Assembly: GCA_031263265.1 (NCBI GenBank) | Contig: JAISGE010000182.1 | Coordinates: forward strand, 1-57,655 | Source: Treponema sp. | GTDB lineage: Bacteria; Spirochaetota; Spirochaetia; Treponematales; Breznakiellaceae | Direction of reading: 5' to 3' | DNA length: 57,655 nt | Shown: positions 33,915 to 43,121 of the stretch, one piece after another | How positions within the stretch are numbered: the stretch's first letter is position 1 | Layout: each line of letters opens with the position of its first letter | Program-made: the position numbers and the translations under genes | Notes under the pieces: generated by a model | The model's input: the letters and a program-made list of their open reading frames with translations, nothing else | Told to the model about the DNA's origin: nothing | The model's database searches: none

Positions 33915-34376
33915 TTACCTCCCGCCTATGTCCAAAGCCCGCTGAAACATGGATTTAGAACCCTCAATAATAGAGGCATTCGCCTCATAGGCACGGGATG
34001 CAGCGATCATATCAACCATTTCAGTAACCATATCTACATTCGGCATCTCCACATACCCTTCCTGGGGCCCTGATGTAATGGCATCAGGATGGGTTGGATC
34101 ATACACCAGCCTGTTCTTAGTAACCATATCTTTTTGTATCTCGACTACCCGCACCCCTTTACCAGGACCATTGTCCATCATATCAGGGAGAAAGGGAGAA
34201 CGCCAGTACGGGCCTTCGGTCTTTGGCCGTAAGACGACCCGGCTCCGCCGATACGGCCCCCCTTCAGCAGTACGGGTGGTGGAAGCATTAGCAATATTAT
34301 CGGCAATCACATCAGAAATAAGCCGCTGGGCACTCATGCCGGTGGAAGCTATGTTTATTGAATTAAAAATTCCCAT
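33915..34376 (-). CDS. flgC: Flagellar basal-body rod protein FlgC
   Basis: A 153-aa proximal rod subunit. It has the N-terminal rod motif FNSINIASTGMSAQRLISDVIADNIANAS (split here: STGMSAQR and DNIANAST) and the C-terminal VDMVTEMVDMIAASRAYEAN heptad helix, which pack together in the rod. It is 7 nt after flgB. Confidence 0.96.
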   Translation of the reverse strand: MGIFNSINIASTGMSAQRLISDVIADNIANASTTRTAEGGPYRRSRVVLRPKTEGPYWRSPFLPDMMDNGPGKGVRVVEIQKDMVTKNRLVYDPTHPDAITSGPQEGYVEMPNVDMVTEMVDMIAASRAYEANASIIEGSKSMFQRALDIGGR

Positions 34377-34383
34377 ACCAATC

Positions 34384-34803
34384 TTACCTTAATACCATAC
34401 TAACTTGGCTAAACTCAAAAGACTCTCCCTGGGCCAAGAGGGTGTATAAAAGCTGGTTTTCTAAAGCCCGCATGATCTCCTGTTCCGGATCCACGTTATT
34501 GCCGTTGTTTTTAGAGGTACTTACATAATCAAGAACCCGTCTGGGTTGCACATCCCGGTAATCTCGTTGCTGCCAATTACTTATATGTCGAGGATCGGTT
34601 TTGGTTAATTCCAAACCAGGCCGCTGTTTTTCAGTGTCTATTGCCCGTTTCAGCTCACTTTCAAACGTGAGGTCCGACCGTTTAAACCCCGGAACCATAG
34701 CATTAGCCAGATTATTGGCAAGTACATCCCGACGTATAAGACTCGCATCCATGGCACGGTGCGCCATGTCTATGGTTCGAGAAAAATTATTTTCAATGCC
34801 CAT
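34384..34803 (-). CDS. flgB: Flagellar basal-body rod protein FlgB
   Basis: A 139-aa proximal rod subunit with the N-terminal LIRRDVLANNLANAMVPG motif (shown in parts: RRDVLANNLAN, PGFKRSDL) and VDPEQEIMRALENQL at the C-terminal helix. AGGGAGG precedes the ATG. It is the first gene of the flagellar block; a possible sigma28-type promoter lies at 34822-34848 in the 114-bp gap after hslU. Confidence 0.94.
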   Translation of the reverse strand: MGIENNFSRTIDMAHRAMDASLIRRDVLANNLANAMVPGFKRSDLTFESELKRAIDTEKQRPGLELTKTDPRHISNWQQRDYRDVQPRRVLDYVSTSKNNGNNVDPEQEIMRALENQLLYTLLAQGESFEFSQVSMVLR

Positions 34804-34821
34804 TCCTAGCCTCCCTGTATA

Positions 34822-34848
34822 TTATCGACACTTTTGTATATAAAGTTA
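34822..34848 (-). promoter_or_regulatory. Candidate sigma28 (FliA)-type promoter before flgB
   Basis: On the minus strand TAAC (34845-34848), a 15-bp spacer and GTCGATAA (34822-34829) resemble the flagellar consensus TAAA-N15-GCCGATAA with two mismatches. The predicted start would leave only about 12 nt of leader before the flgB ATG, which is short, so this is tentative. Confidence 0.4.
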
Positions 34849-34917
34849 GCAGTATAATATAAGGTTCCTTACCTGTTCCCGGGTTCCCCTGCTTTGCATA
34901 TCCCCAGCTCAGAGACG

Positions 34918-36528
34918 TCACAAAATATACCGACCTAAATCATGATCCATCACTAAATCGGTGAGCTTCTCGTTTACATAAGCTTCAGTAATGGTTATCT
35001 TCGTCGGTGCAATATCCGGGGCCTCAAAGGAGAGTTCCTCTAAGAGGGCTTCCATGATGGTATGGAGCCGCCGGGCACCGATGTTTTCCAGCCGGGAATT
35101 GACCTCTGCAGCCAAAGCTGCAAGGCGCTCCACCGCATCTGGGGTAAAATCAATATCCACCTGTTCGGTCGCCAAGAGATCGGTGTACTGTTTAGTCAGC
35201 GCGTTCTTTGGTTCAGTCAAGATCCGAAGGAAATCTTCCTTCCCCAAGGAATCCAACTCAACCCGCAGGGGAAAGCGGCCCTGGAGTTCAGGAATCAGAT
35301 CCGAGGGCTTGCTGACATTAAAAGCCCCGGCAGCCACAAAAAGAATATGATCCGTATTAACCGGCCCCCACTTGGTATTCACCGTGGCTCCTTCCACAAT
35401 GGGTAGGATATCTCGCTGTACCCCTTCCCGAGATACATCAGGCCCACCACCGCCCCGTTCACCCTTGACCGCGATCTTGTCAATCTCATCGATAAAAACG
35501 ATCCCCGTCTCTTCCACCCGTTGCCGGGCTTCGTCGCTCACCCGGTCCCGGTCGATGAGTTTTTCCGATTCTTCTGCCTTGAGGATCTCTCTAGCCCGGC
35601 TTACGGTGAGCAATTTCTTCTTTTTACCCCCGCCAAAAAAGCCGGCGATTCCTGAAAGACTAGACTCCAGATCTTCTAAACCCCCGCCCATCATCTCAAA
35701 AGCCGGAAACTGGGGATTTTGGGTAACCGTAATTTCCACTATCTTATCCTCAAGTTTACCTTCCCGGAGCATAGTCCTGAATTTCTCTCTCGTAGAGGCA
35801 TCTTTTCCTGATGCCGCTTCCTCTGGGCCAGGATCTTCAGGAACCGCATCTTTCGCTTCCTGGTCTTCCGCCTCTTCCTGTCCAGTCCCTGTATCGTCCG
35901 TATTCCGAAAGATCGATGGTATCCCCACCTGGATGGCCGCGCCCATGAGGGAAGGCCCTGTTCCGCCATTGGTATCCGGGTTAATAGAAAAGGTCCCCAC
36001 AGGCCTGACTACAGGCCGTGGCTGAGTCTTAGGCTCTTTTCGCTTTTTACCGGTTCCAGGCAACAGGAGATCTAGCAACGCTTCTTCAGCCCGTTTTTCC
36101 GCTTCTACGGTAACCGACTCCTGCATCTCCTGTTTCACCATCTGAATTCCCGCCGCCATAAGATCCCGGATCATGGATTCTACATCCCGGCCCACATAGC
36201 CGACCTCAGTGTACTTGGTAGCCTCTACCTTGATGAAGGGGGAACCTGCTAATTTAGCAAGCCGCCGGGCAATCTCGGTTTTACCGACCCCGGTAGGACC
36301 AATCATAAGGATGTTCTTAGGGGCAATATCTTCCCGCATATCGCTTTCCAGTTTAAGCCTGCGGATCCGGTTTCGTAATGCCACAGCCACCGCCCGTTTA
36401 GCCTTTTTCTGCCCTACAATGTACTTATCCAATTCAGCGACAATCTCCCGGGGGGTAAGCCGATCCAGATTTCTTTCATTTTTTTTAACAGACAGGTCAT
36501 TTTTCTTACCGGTATGTTGACTGCTCAT
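34918..36528 (-). CDS. hslU: ATP-dependent protease ATPase subunit HslU, with an enlarged I-domain
   Basis: A 536-aa AAA+ unfoldase that feeds substrates to HslV. The N-terminal domain has ELDKYIVGQKKAKRAVAVAL, Walker A GPTGVGKTE, GYVGRDVESMI, and Walker B VFIDEIDKIA, with the C-terminal RRLHTIMEALLEELSF and DLGRYIL tail that activates HslV. Most HslU proteins are 440-460 aa; the extra 80 residues lie in the I-domain (about 165-260) as a low-complexity Asp/Glu/Pro/Gly stretch. GGAGA precedes the ATG. It starts 13 nt after hslV. Confidence 0.95.
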   Translation of the reverse strand: MSSQHTGKKNDLSVKKNERNLDRLTPREIVAELDKYIVGQKKAKRAVAVALRNRIRRLKLESDMREDIAPKNILMIGPTGVGKTEIARRLAKLAGSPFIKVEATKYTEVGYVGRDVESMIRDLMAAGIQMVKQEMQESVTVEAEKRAEEALLDLLLPGTGKKRKEPKTQPRPVVRPVGTFSINPDTNGGTGPSLMGAAIQVGIPSIFRNTDDTGTGQEEAEDQEAKDAVPEDPGPEEAASGKDASTREKFRTMLREGKLEDKIVEITVTQNPQFPAFEMMGGGLEDLESSLSGIAGFFGGGKKKKLLTVSRAREILKAEESEKLIDRDRVSDEARQRVEETGIVFIDEIDKIAVKGERGGGGPDVSREGVQRDILPIVEGATVNTKWGPVNTDHILFVAAGAFNVSKPSDLIPELQGRFPLRVELDSLGKEDFLRILTEPKNALTKQYTDLLATEQVDIDFTPDAVERLAALAAEVNSRLENIGARRLHTIMEALLEELSFEAPDIAPTKITITEAYVNEKLTDLVMDHDLGRYIL

Positions 36529-36541
36529 ATAGTTCTCCTCA

Positions 36542-37087
36542 TTACGCTAACTCCTCCACGGTAATATGTCCATTAGTATAGATACAGATAGTCCCTGCAA
36601 TGGCAAGACTCTTTTCAGCAATCTCCGCGGCAGAAAAGGCACTGCCTTCCAGGTATGCCAGAGCCGCAGCATAGGCGTAGTTGCCCCCGGATCCTATGGC
36701 CAAGGCATCTTCCGCAGGCTCAATCACATCCCCAGTACCTGATATAAGCAGGATCTGGTGGAGATCTGCCACCAGGAGCAGGGCTTCAAGTCGCCTGAGG
36801 GACCTATCGGTACGCCAGTCCTTAGCAAGTTCCACTGCTGCCCGGGCCAGGTCACAGGAATATTCCTTGAGTTTAGTTTCAAATCGATCAAAAAGGGTGA
36901 ATGCATCTGCAGTGGCCCCGGCAAACCCACAGAGCACCTTACCATCCATGAGCCGCCGCACCTTACGGGCGTTATTTTTCATCACCGTCTCACCCATAGT
37001 CACCTGACCGTCTCCAGCCATAGCCACCTTGCCACCCTTGCGCACTACCAGTACCGTGGTGCTTCGAATCTTGTTAGTGTCCTTCAT
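36542..37087 (-). CDS. hslV: ATP-dependent protease peptidase subunit HslV
   Basis: A 181-aa threonine peptidase of the HslUV complex. The catalytic TTVLVV begins at residue 10, so a 9-residue propeptide would have to be removed, while many HslV proteins have only the initiator Met. GDGQVTMG, the AGATADAFTL motif and GSGGNYA are conserved. It lies between xerC (upstream) and hslU, as in other spirochetes. Confidence 0.96.
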   Translation of the reverse strand: MKDTNKIRSTTVLVVRKGGKVAMAGDGQVTMGETVMKNNARKVRRLMDGKVLCGFAGATADAFTLFDRFETKLKEYSCDLARAAVELAKDWRTDRSLRRLEALLLVADLHQILLISGTGDVIEPAEDALAIGSGGNYAYAAALAYLEGSAFSAAEIAEKSLAIAGTICIYTNGHITVEELA

Positions 37088-37105
37088 TATATTCCTTTTC
37101 CTTCA

Positions 37106-38122
37106 TTATATTGTACCCCCTGTTGTACTGCCCGTTAGAACTTCCCTTGTACCACCAACGGAAGTTCCCTGGTTAGTGCTCCCTTCTCCTGGTTTTTTGC
37201 TCCCATGGGGATGGGCCTTAGCATAAACCGCTTTTAAGCGCTCCATGTTCACATGGGTATACCGTTGGGTAGTGGCGATACTCTCATGGCCTAATAGGGC
37301 TTGCACCACCCGAACATCGCAACCAGCATTCACCAGGTGGGCCGCAAAGCTATGCCGCAACGAATGGGGATGCACCTGCTTCTGTAATCCGGATCGCTGG
37401 GCATACTGACAAATGATCCACCGCACGCCGCTCACTGATATGCCCTCCCCTTTCTGGTTGATGAAGAGCCGGTTCGTCGGTACACTCTGGTTGATCTTTT
37501 CACGCCGTGCGGGCAGATACGCTTCCAGGGCTTCCGCAGCTTCATCGGAAAAAAATACGTACCGTTCCTTATCCCCCTTGCCAATGACCCGAGCACTCCT
37601 CAAATCCCCCTCCACAGACTGCACCGTAAGGGAAACCGCTTCTGAAATCCGCAGGCCACCGGAATACATGCTTAAAAGCAGCGCCGTATCCCGCAATGGC
37701 CACAAGATATGGGTATACTTAGGGAGAGCTGCAAAAGCGGCCATCTCTTCCACCCAAAGAAAAACCGGTAAGGTTTTTGGGGTCTTCCGGGACGGTAACA
37801 CACCCGCAGGATTATCCTTCCGATACCCAAGCCGAACCAGCCACCGGTAAAATCCCCGAATAGAAGCCAGTGCCCGATTTATCGTTACCGCTGCCTTATC
37901 CTCAGCGCTTATGTCCACGAGGAAGCGCTGTACATCTTGGGAAGCCGCAACTTCGGCAGTGATTCCCTGTTTTTCACAATACACCACAAAACGGACTATG
38001 TCCAAGCGGTATGCCTCCAGGGTACGCGCTGCCATGCCCCGAACCGAACGGAGGTAGGAAAGGTATTCCTCCAGTAAAGGGGATAAATCCTGCCTCTGTG
38101 CAGGTATCCGCTTATTCGGCAT
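37106..38122 (-). CDS. xerC: Tyrosine recombinase, XerC-like
   Basis: A 338-aa integrase-family recombinase expected to resolve chromosome dimers at dif. The N-terminal SAM-like domain starts PLLEEYLSYLRSVRG. The catalytic set is Arg in SGGLRISEAV, HPHSLRHSFAAHL (His and Arg), LLGHESIATTQRYTH (His and the Tyr nucleophile). The C-terminus carries a 35-residue Gly/Thr/Ser-rich tail not usual for XerC. The ATG at 38122 lies inside the end of topA (11-bp overlap). A second recombinase is encoded 4 kb upstream; which is XerC and which XerD is an inference. Confidence 0.88.
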   Translation of the reverse strand: MPNKRIPAQRQDLSPLLEEYLSYLRSVRGMAARTLEAYRLDIVRFVVYCEKQGITAEVAASQDVQRFLVDISAEDKAAVTINRALASIRGFYRWLVRLGYRKDNPAGVLPSRKTPKTLPVFLWVEEMAAFAALPKYTHILWPLRDTALLLSMYSGGLRISEAVSLTVQSVEGDLRSARVIGKGDKERYVFFSDEAAEALEAYLPARREKINQSVPTNRLFINQKGEGISVSGVRWIICQYAQRSGLQKQVHPHSLRHSFAAHLVNAGCDVRVVQALLGHESIATTQRYTHVNMERLKAVYAKAHPHGSKKPGEGSTNQGTSVGGTREVLTGSTTGGTI

Positions 38123-40430
38123 GATCCTGCCCATCTGTTTCTGCCCTATCTTCACGGACTGACTCATCACTTGAATGAAGATAATCACAAGCCGGGTTAA
38201 TACAAGCCTTGTGGGAACCATGCTTCTTGTCGTATTTTTCTACCATAAATTGTCCGCATTGAGGACAGTTCTGATTGATCGGCTTAAAATGGCTGATAAA
38301 GTCGCACTCAGGATAATTGGTACACCCATAGAATTCCTTGCCCCGTTTTTTGGTCTTACGAGCCACGATATCACCGCCGCAACGAGGACAGGTTGCCAAG
38401 GGTACGGATTTGGTATGCCGACATGCGGGAAAACCCGTACATGCAAGAAAGAACCCAAAGCGACCCAGCTTCTTCACCATGGGTCTCCCACAGGCATCAC
38501 AGAGCTGATCGCTTGCTTCGTCCAGCGTACCTTTAAAGGATTCCAGGGTTTTCCCCACCTCTTCAACCCTATCCTTAAACGGGCCATAGAATTCCCGGAT
38601 CATATCGGACCAGCGAAGCTGCTGTTCCTCTACCGCATCAAGTTTGTTTTCCATAGCCGCGGTGAAGGCAGTATCCACCACCTCGGGAAAATATTCCACC
38701 AGCATAGCACAGATGAGCCTTCCCAAAATCGTGGGAATCAGTTGCTTGTTCGACCGGGTTACATAATACCGCGCCAGCAATACCGAGATGGTAGGCGCAT
38801 AGGTAGAGGGCCGTCCTATACCCTTTTCTTCCAAGGTCTTCACCATGGAGGCGTCGGTATATCGGGCCGGTCCCTGAGTAAAGTGCTGTTCAGGGTAGAA
38901 GGCATCCACGAGTACCGGATCTCCAATCTTAAGGGAAGGATACCCATACCCCCGTTCTTCCTTTGAAGGCAGGAGCTTCATCACCGTATAAAATCCCTTA
39001 GTAATGATCGTGGTTCCCGATATCCTAAATATCCCTGCTCCTGCCTGAATGTCGGTACTGACCGTCCTGGTCTTAGCCGCCTTCATCTGGCTTGCCACGA
39101 AGCGTTCCCAAATAAGGGTATAAAGCCTGAGTTGATCCCGGGATAAATACTCCTTTACCTTTTCAGGGGTGTACCGTACATAGGTGGGCCTGATGGCTTC
39201 ATGGGCATCCTGGGCCTTTTTTCCCAAGAGGTATTCTACCGCCTGCTCCGGAAGCTCCTGGGGGTACTGTTCCTGGATCCACCCCCGAACTTCTTCCAAA
39301 GCGATCCGGGATATCCGCACCGAGTCGGTACGCATGTAGGTGATAAGCCCCACCCGGGAAGCGCCGATGTTCACCCCTTCATAGAGCTGTTGGGCCACCT
39401 GCATGGTCTTTTTGCTGGTAAAACCCAGACGGTTTGCGGCGATCTGCTGCAACTGAGACGTGGTAAAGGGAGGCTTGGGCCGCACCGTTTTATCGGTCTC
39501 TCGAATATCCGAGACCCTGCACGCTGCCCCAGCGATCTTATCGAGGATCTCCTTGACTGCTGCTTTGCTCTTTAAATCAACCTTATTCCCCTGCCATAGC
39601 ACCAGTTGTGCGGTAAATTTGGACTTCCCCACCATAAAATCCGCTTCCAACGTCCAGTACTCTTCAGGGATAAAGGACTCAAGTTCCTTTTCCCGTTCAC
39701 AGATGAGCCGCAAAGCCACTGACTGCACTCGACCTGCAGAGAGGCCGTTTTTTACCTTCTTCCATAACAACGGGGAAAGGTTATACCCCACTAAGCGATC
39801 CAAGACCCGCCGGGCCTTCTGAGCGTTTACCTTGGCTTCATCGATCAAACCAGGATGAGCCACCGCGTCCTTAATCGCCACCGGGGTAATCTCATTGAAG
39901 GCAATCCGCTGAATAAGAACGGTATGGGCTTTAGCTATAAGGGCATTATGTAAATGCCACGCAATGGCCTCCCCTTCACGGTCATTATCGCTCGCTAAGA
40001 GTACCATATCTGCCTTCTTAGCATCCTGCTGGAGTTCCTTCAAGATCTTTGCTCTTCCCCGAACCGTGATGTATTCAGGCTCAAAATCATGGGATACATC
40101 AATAGCTAAACGAGATTTGGGGAGATCAATGAGATGCCCCATGGATGCTTTGACCGTATAAGATGCACCCAAATACTTTTCAATGGTCTTTGCCTTAGCA
40201 GGAGATTCCACAATTACGAGGATCTTTTTATTTTTTTTCGGCTTTTCCTTTTTTTTCTTATCGGTACTCTTTTCTCTTTTTTTAGCTGCATCTGTATCAG
40301 CCATACCTTTTTTATCTTTTTTACGTGTAAGCTCGTCTTTTTTCGGTGCGATTTTATCAATTACGGTGAGATCAGTCGTCAGAGGATCAATCGTCTGGGA
40401 AAAAATTGCTGTTTCGATTTCTACAGCCAT
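38112..40430 (-). CDS. topA: DNA topoisomerase I
   Basis: A 772-aa type IA topoisomerase that relaxes negative supercoils. The Toprim domain starts ILVIVESPAKAKTI and includes ASDNDREGEAIAWH; the active-site Tyr is in GLITYMRTDSVR. Three C-terminal four-cysteine zinc ribbons follow (CDACGRP, CPRCGGD, CPQCGQF). The first 70 residues are an unusual Lys-rich extension. The start is uncertain: ATG at 40430 is chosen, though GTG (40439) and TTG (40442) lie just upstream and an ATG at 40304 would drop much of the extension. Confidence 0.94.
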   Translation of the reverse strand: MAVEIETAIFSQTIDPLTTDLTVIDKIAPKKDELTRKKDKKGMADTDAAKKREKSTDKKKKEKPKKNKKILVIVESPAKAKTIEKYLGASYTVKASMGHLIDLPKSRLAIDVSHDFEPEYITVRGRAKILKELQQDAKKADMVLLASDNDREGEAIAWHLHNALIAKAHTVLIQRIAFNEITPVAIKDAVAHPGLIDEAKVNAQKARRVLDRLVGYNLSPLLWKKVKNGLSAGRVQSVALRLICEREKELESFIPEEYWTLEADFMVGKSKFTAQLVLWQGNKVDLKSKAAVKEILDKIAGAACRVSDIRETDKTVRPKPPFTTSQLQQIAANRLGFTSKKTMQVAQQLYEGVNIGASRVGLITYMRTDSVRISRIALEEVRGWIQEQYPQELPEQAVEYLLGKKAQDAHEAIRPTYVRYTPEKVKEYLSRDQLRLYTLIWERFVASQMKAAKTRTVSTDIQAGAGIFRISGTTIITKGFYTVMKLLPSKEERGYGYPSLKIGDPVLVDAFYPEQHFTQGPARYTDASMVKTLEEKGIGRPSTYAPTISVLLARYYVTRSNKQLIPTILGRLICAMLVEYFPEVVDTAFTAAMENKLDAVEEQQLRWSDMIREFYGPFKDRVEEVGKTLESFKGTLDEASDQLCDACGRPMVKKLGRFGFFLACTGFPACRHTKSVPLATCPRCGGDIVARKTKKRGKEFYGCTNYPECDFISHFKPINQNCPQCGQFMVEKYDKKHGSHKACINPACDYLHSSDESVREDRAETDGQDHAE

Positions 40431-40435
40431 CTGCC

Positions 40436-41422
40436 TCACCAATCCTCACCGGCTATATTTAAAGAGCGGGCAAGGGAGGATGCTAACGCTGAAACACTGA
40501 ATTCCCCTTCAGCACTGCCAGGATCGCTCCGCGTCCTTGGTGCTTCTTTCTGGGTAATACCCCATTCTTTGAGAATATCCCCTGCGTTGGAGATCACCGG
40601 AGCCCCTTCTGAGGCGAGCTTCCGAGTTCCTGCTCCTTGGGGAGCGACAAGCCCTGCAGAAGCTACCCAGAGATCCCTCCCTTGCTCCAGAGCAAAGCGC
40701 GCGGTGATGAGTGCGCCTGAGGATTCTGGGGCCTCTACAATCACGGTTCCCCGGGCAAGGGCAGAGATGATCCGGTTCCGGGCCGGGAAATGCCATTTTC
40801 GTGGACTCGTTCCTGGAGGATATTCGCTGAGCAATGCCCCTCCCTGTTCAATGATACGCCGGGCAAGAAGCCGGTTTCCCGCGGGATACACCTCATCTAG
40901 GCCGGAACCCAGCACCGCAATGGTGGGTGCGCCTCCATCACTATTCCCCCGATGGGCCATCGCATCAATACCTATGGCAAGCCCGGCAATCACGGGAATT
41001 CCCGCATAAGCCAGGGCCTTGGCAATATCGTATGCCTGGGTCAAAGCCCCTGAAGAAGGATGCCTAGTTCCTACTATGCCGACTATGGGCAACTCAGGAT
41101 TAGGGAGCTTGCCTCGATAGAATAGAATCGCCGGTGGGTCATAGATCTCCCGGAGCAACGGCGGATACTGAGGACTCACATAGGAAACATAGCTAATACC
41201 CCGCATCCGGGCTACCATTGCATCCTGTTCCGCCTGAGCGTGCAACGCGTCCCGATTCCACGGATACTGCAAAGATCGGCCCACCAATCCTTCCATGGCT
41301 CGTTTTGAAAGTCCCCATAAATCGGCTTCCTGGTTACAGTGGGTACATATCCGTACCCGTTCAGCAGGAGTAAGTCGAGGAATTCGTCCTATGATTAAAT
41401 CGACTAAACCCCGATCAGTCAT
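40436..41422 (-). CDS. dprA: DNA-processing protein DprA
   Basis: A 328-aa Rossmann-fold protein that loads RecA on incoming single-stranded DNA in transformation and also binds ssDNA generally. The fold is marked by VGIVGTRHPSSGAL, GLAIGIDAMAH, AVLGSGLDEVYP, SEYPPGTSP and FPARNRIIS. An N-terminal SAM-like domain and a C-terminal winged-helix remnant flank it. It overlaps the TPR gene by 8 bp and topA starts within 6 nt of its stop. Other competence genes are not in the window. Confidence 0.93.
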   Translation of the reverse strand: MTDRGLVDLIIGRIPRLTPAERVRICTHCNQEADLWGLSKRAMEGLVGRSLQYPWNRDALHAQAEQDAMVARMRGISYVSYVSPQYPPLLREIYDPPAILFYRGKLPNPELPIVGIVGTRHPSSGALTQAYDIAKALAYAGIPVIAGLAIGIDAMAHRGNSDGGAPTIAVLGSGLDEVYPAGNRLLARRIIEQGGALLSEYPPGTSPRKWHFPARNRIISALARGTVIVEAPESSGALITARFALEQGRDLWVASAGLVAPQGAGTRKLASEGAPVISNAGDILKEWGITQKEAPRTRSDPGSAEGEFSVSALASSLARSLNIAGEDW

Positions 41423-42173
41423 AAAGTAACCCTAACACCACCGCTTTATTCTGTTCTGCATCCAAACGCTTCTTTGGATCCTTGGTTATCTTCAGGATTT
41501 GATCATAGAGATCTACTGCACCCTCATACCGGCTGGTCATATAATAAGCCCGCGCCAGGATAAACATACCATCAACCTCATTTTTCGCCAGCTCAACATA
41601 CCGTTCCAGATGAGGAATGGCTTCTTCAGGACGGTCAAGCTCGAACACATACAAAACCCCCAAGCCATACCGAGGCCGAGCATACTTTTCATCTAACTCA
41701 ATAGCCCGCAGAAAGGCTCTTTCGGCAAGTTCAAAATAGCGCATTCGTAGGTTGTCCCCTCCCCCTGTCTCTGAACTGCCATAGGAAGATTTCGCCACAA
41801 TCCCCGCAGAAACTCCTCGCAGATAATGCGGAGTTGGCTCTGCAGGAGTATAATAAATTGCCCGTTCCAACGCATCCAATGCCTCGCTATGAAGGCCCCT
41901 GTCCTGTAATCGAGTAGCTAAAATCTTCCAGTATACTCCGGTCTGGGCCCCATCTTTCACCTGCTGTTCAATCTTCGCTTCATAGAGGGCTATGGCCTCC
42001 CGCAACCCTTGGATAGTCGCCGGAGGCCCTCCCCCACGAGGCCCCAGTTCGGCAATCCGGGTCGCCAAGGTATCCCTGAACCGGTACTTCCGGTAGACAG
42101 AGATACCTAACACCAAGGCACCTATTACCAGAATCACTACTATACCGATGAACGTTTCTTTTTTAATCTTCAT
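41415..42173 (-). CDS. Membrane-anchored TPR protein
   Basis: A 252-aa protein with an N-terminal signal anchor (about 8-26, IGIVVILVIGALVLG) and 4-5 tetratricopeptide repeats (for example ALDALERAIYYTP, AERAFLRAIELDEKYARP, AIPHLERYVELAK and AVDLYDQILKITK). It is predicted to project its repeats into the periplasm. No specific function is recognised; its place between xerD and dprA, with overlaps on both sides, is a conserved treponemal neighbourhood and suggests a role in envelope or division complexes, but this is inference. Confidence 0.8.
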   Translation of the reverse strand: MKIKKETFIGIVVILVIGALVLGISVYRKYRFRDTLATRIAELGPRGGGPPATIQGLREAIALYEAKIEQQVKDGAQTGVYWKILATRLQDRGLHSEALDALERAIYYTPAEPTPHYLRGVSAGIVAKSSYGSSETGGGDNLRMRYFELAERAFLRAIELDEKYARPRYGLGVLYVFELDRPEEAIPHLERYVELAKNEVDGMFILARAYYMTSRYEGAVDLYDQILKITKDPKKRLDAEQNKAVVLGLLYD

Positions 42174-43119
42174 TGTTAACCTTCATCTGGACTGTACTCT
42201 CAGGATTAGTTCGATACCTGCCATCTGCCCATAACTTTGGCATGTAGTGCCGATGCTGCTCCTTGAGAAGAGATGTATCCACATGGGTATAGATTTGGGT
42301 AGTGGTCAAATCCGCATGCCCTAAGAGTTCCTGTACCGACCGTAGATCCGCGCCTCCAGCCAATAAAGCAGTGGCAAAGGTATGCCGTAAGGCGTGGAGC
42401 TTGGAACTCACTTCCACCGGCGCGGTAATCTGGGCATAGGACTTCCACATCCCTTTCCGGGAAAACCTCCTGCCGGCTCGATTGATAAACAGGGCGGAAC
42501 TCTGCTGAGAACCAGCAAGCTGGGGCCGGGCTTCTGCCAAGTACCGTTTCAGCCAGGATGCGGCTTCTTCTCCAAAAATGGCGAACCGTTCCTGGTTTCC
42601 TTTCCCCCGGACAGTAATCAATCCTTCAGAAAATCTAATATCCCGTACATTCAAGGAAACCGCCTCTGAAACCCGTAACCCTGCGGAATACATAAGCTCA
42701 TAGAGCGCTCGATTCCGTAATCCCCAGGGGGTACTGGTATCAATCAGTCCCAACACCTGATCCACCGATTCCCGGGTAAGTACCGGAGGCAGCCGGATCC
42801 CCTGACGAGGAGCTTCCAGGATATCCGCCGGGTTATCGCATCTGATACGCTCATCTATGATAAACCGAAAAAAAGAACGAAGCGCTGCTATGACTTTAGC
42901 GGTGGTTCGCGCATTGATGCGGTCCCTGGTACGCCGCTGTTCCAGGTATCGAACCAGGGACCGGGTATCGGCAGTTTCAAGGCGTACCTGAGTTTCGGTA
43001 AGCCAGTCCAAAAACAGACGGATCTCTCCCCTATAAGTTGCAACCGTGAGGGGCGCCCGGTGTTCTCCCTTACTAAGCCGGACATAATACTGATCCAAAA
43101 GATCCTGCCACGGTATCAC
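42163..43119 (-). CDS. xerD: Tyrosine recombinase, XerD-like
   Basis: A 318-aa integrase-family recombinase. It has the N-terminal LDQYYVRLSKGEHR helix, Arg in SAGLRVSEAVSL, LHALRHTFATALL and LLGHADLTTTQIYTH with the nucleophilic Tyr. The start is GTG at 43119, 2 nt after the ftsZ stop, with GAAGGAAG upstream. Together with the xerC-like gene downstream it may form the XerCD pair acting at dif when division is complete; ftsZ-xer linkage is consistent with that. The XerC/XerD names are tentative. Confidence 0.88.
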   Translation of the reverse strand: MIPWQDLLDQYYVRLSKGEHRAPLTVATYRGEIRLFLDWLTETQVRLETADTRSLVRYLEQRRTRDRINARTTAKVIAALRSFFRFIIDERIRCDNPADILEAPRQGIRLPPVLTRESVDQVLGLIDTSTPWGLRNRALYELMYSAGLRVSEAVSLNVRDIRFSEGLITVRGKGNQERFAIFGEEAASWLKRYLAEARPQLAGSQQSSALFINRAGRRFSRKGMWKSYAQITAPVEVSSKLHALRHTFATALLAGGADLRSVQELLGHADLTTTQIYTHVDTSLLKEQHRHYMPKLWADGRYRTNPESTVQMKVNNED

Positions 43120-43121
43120 CT

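Noticed and set aside
35372..36025. A 217-codon Ser/Pro-rich plus-strand frame
   Set aside because: It is the antisense of the low-complexity part of hslU; its serine-rich composition follows from that region.
38175..38966. A 263-codon plus-strand frame
   Set aside because: It is the antisense shadow of the zinc-ribbon end of topA, with no homology features.
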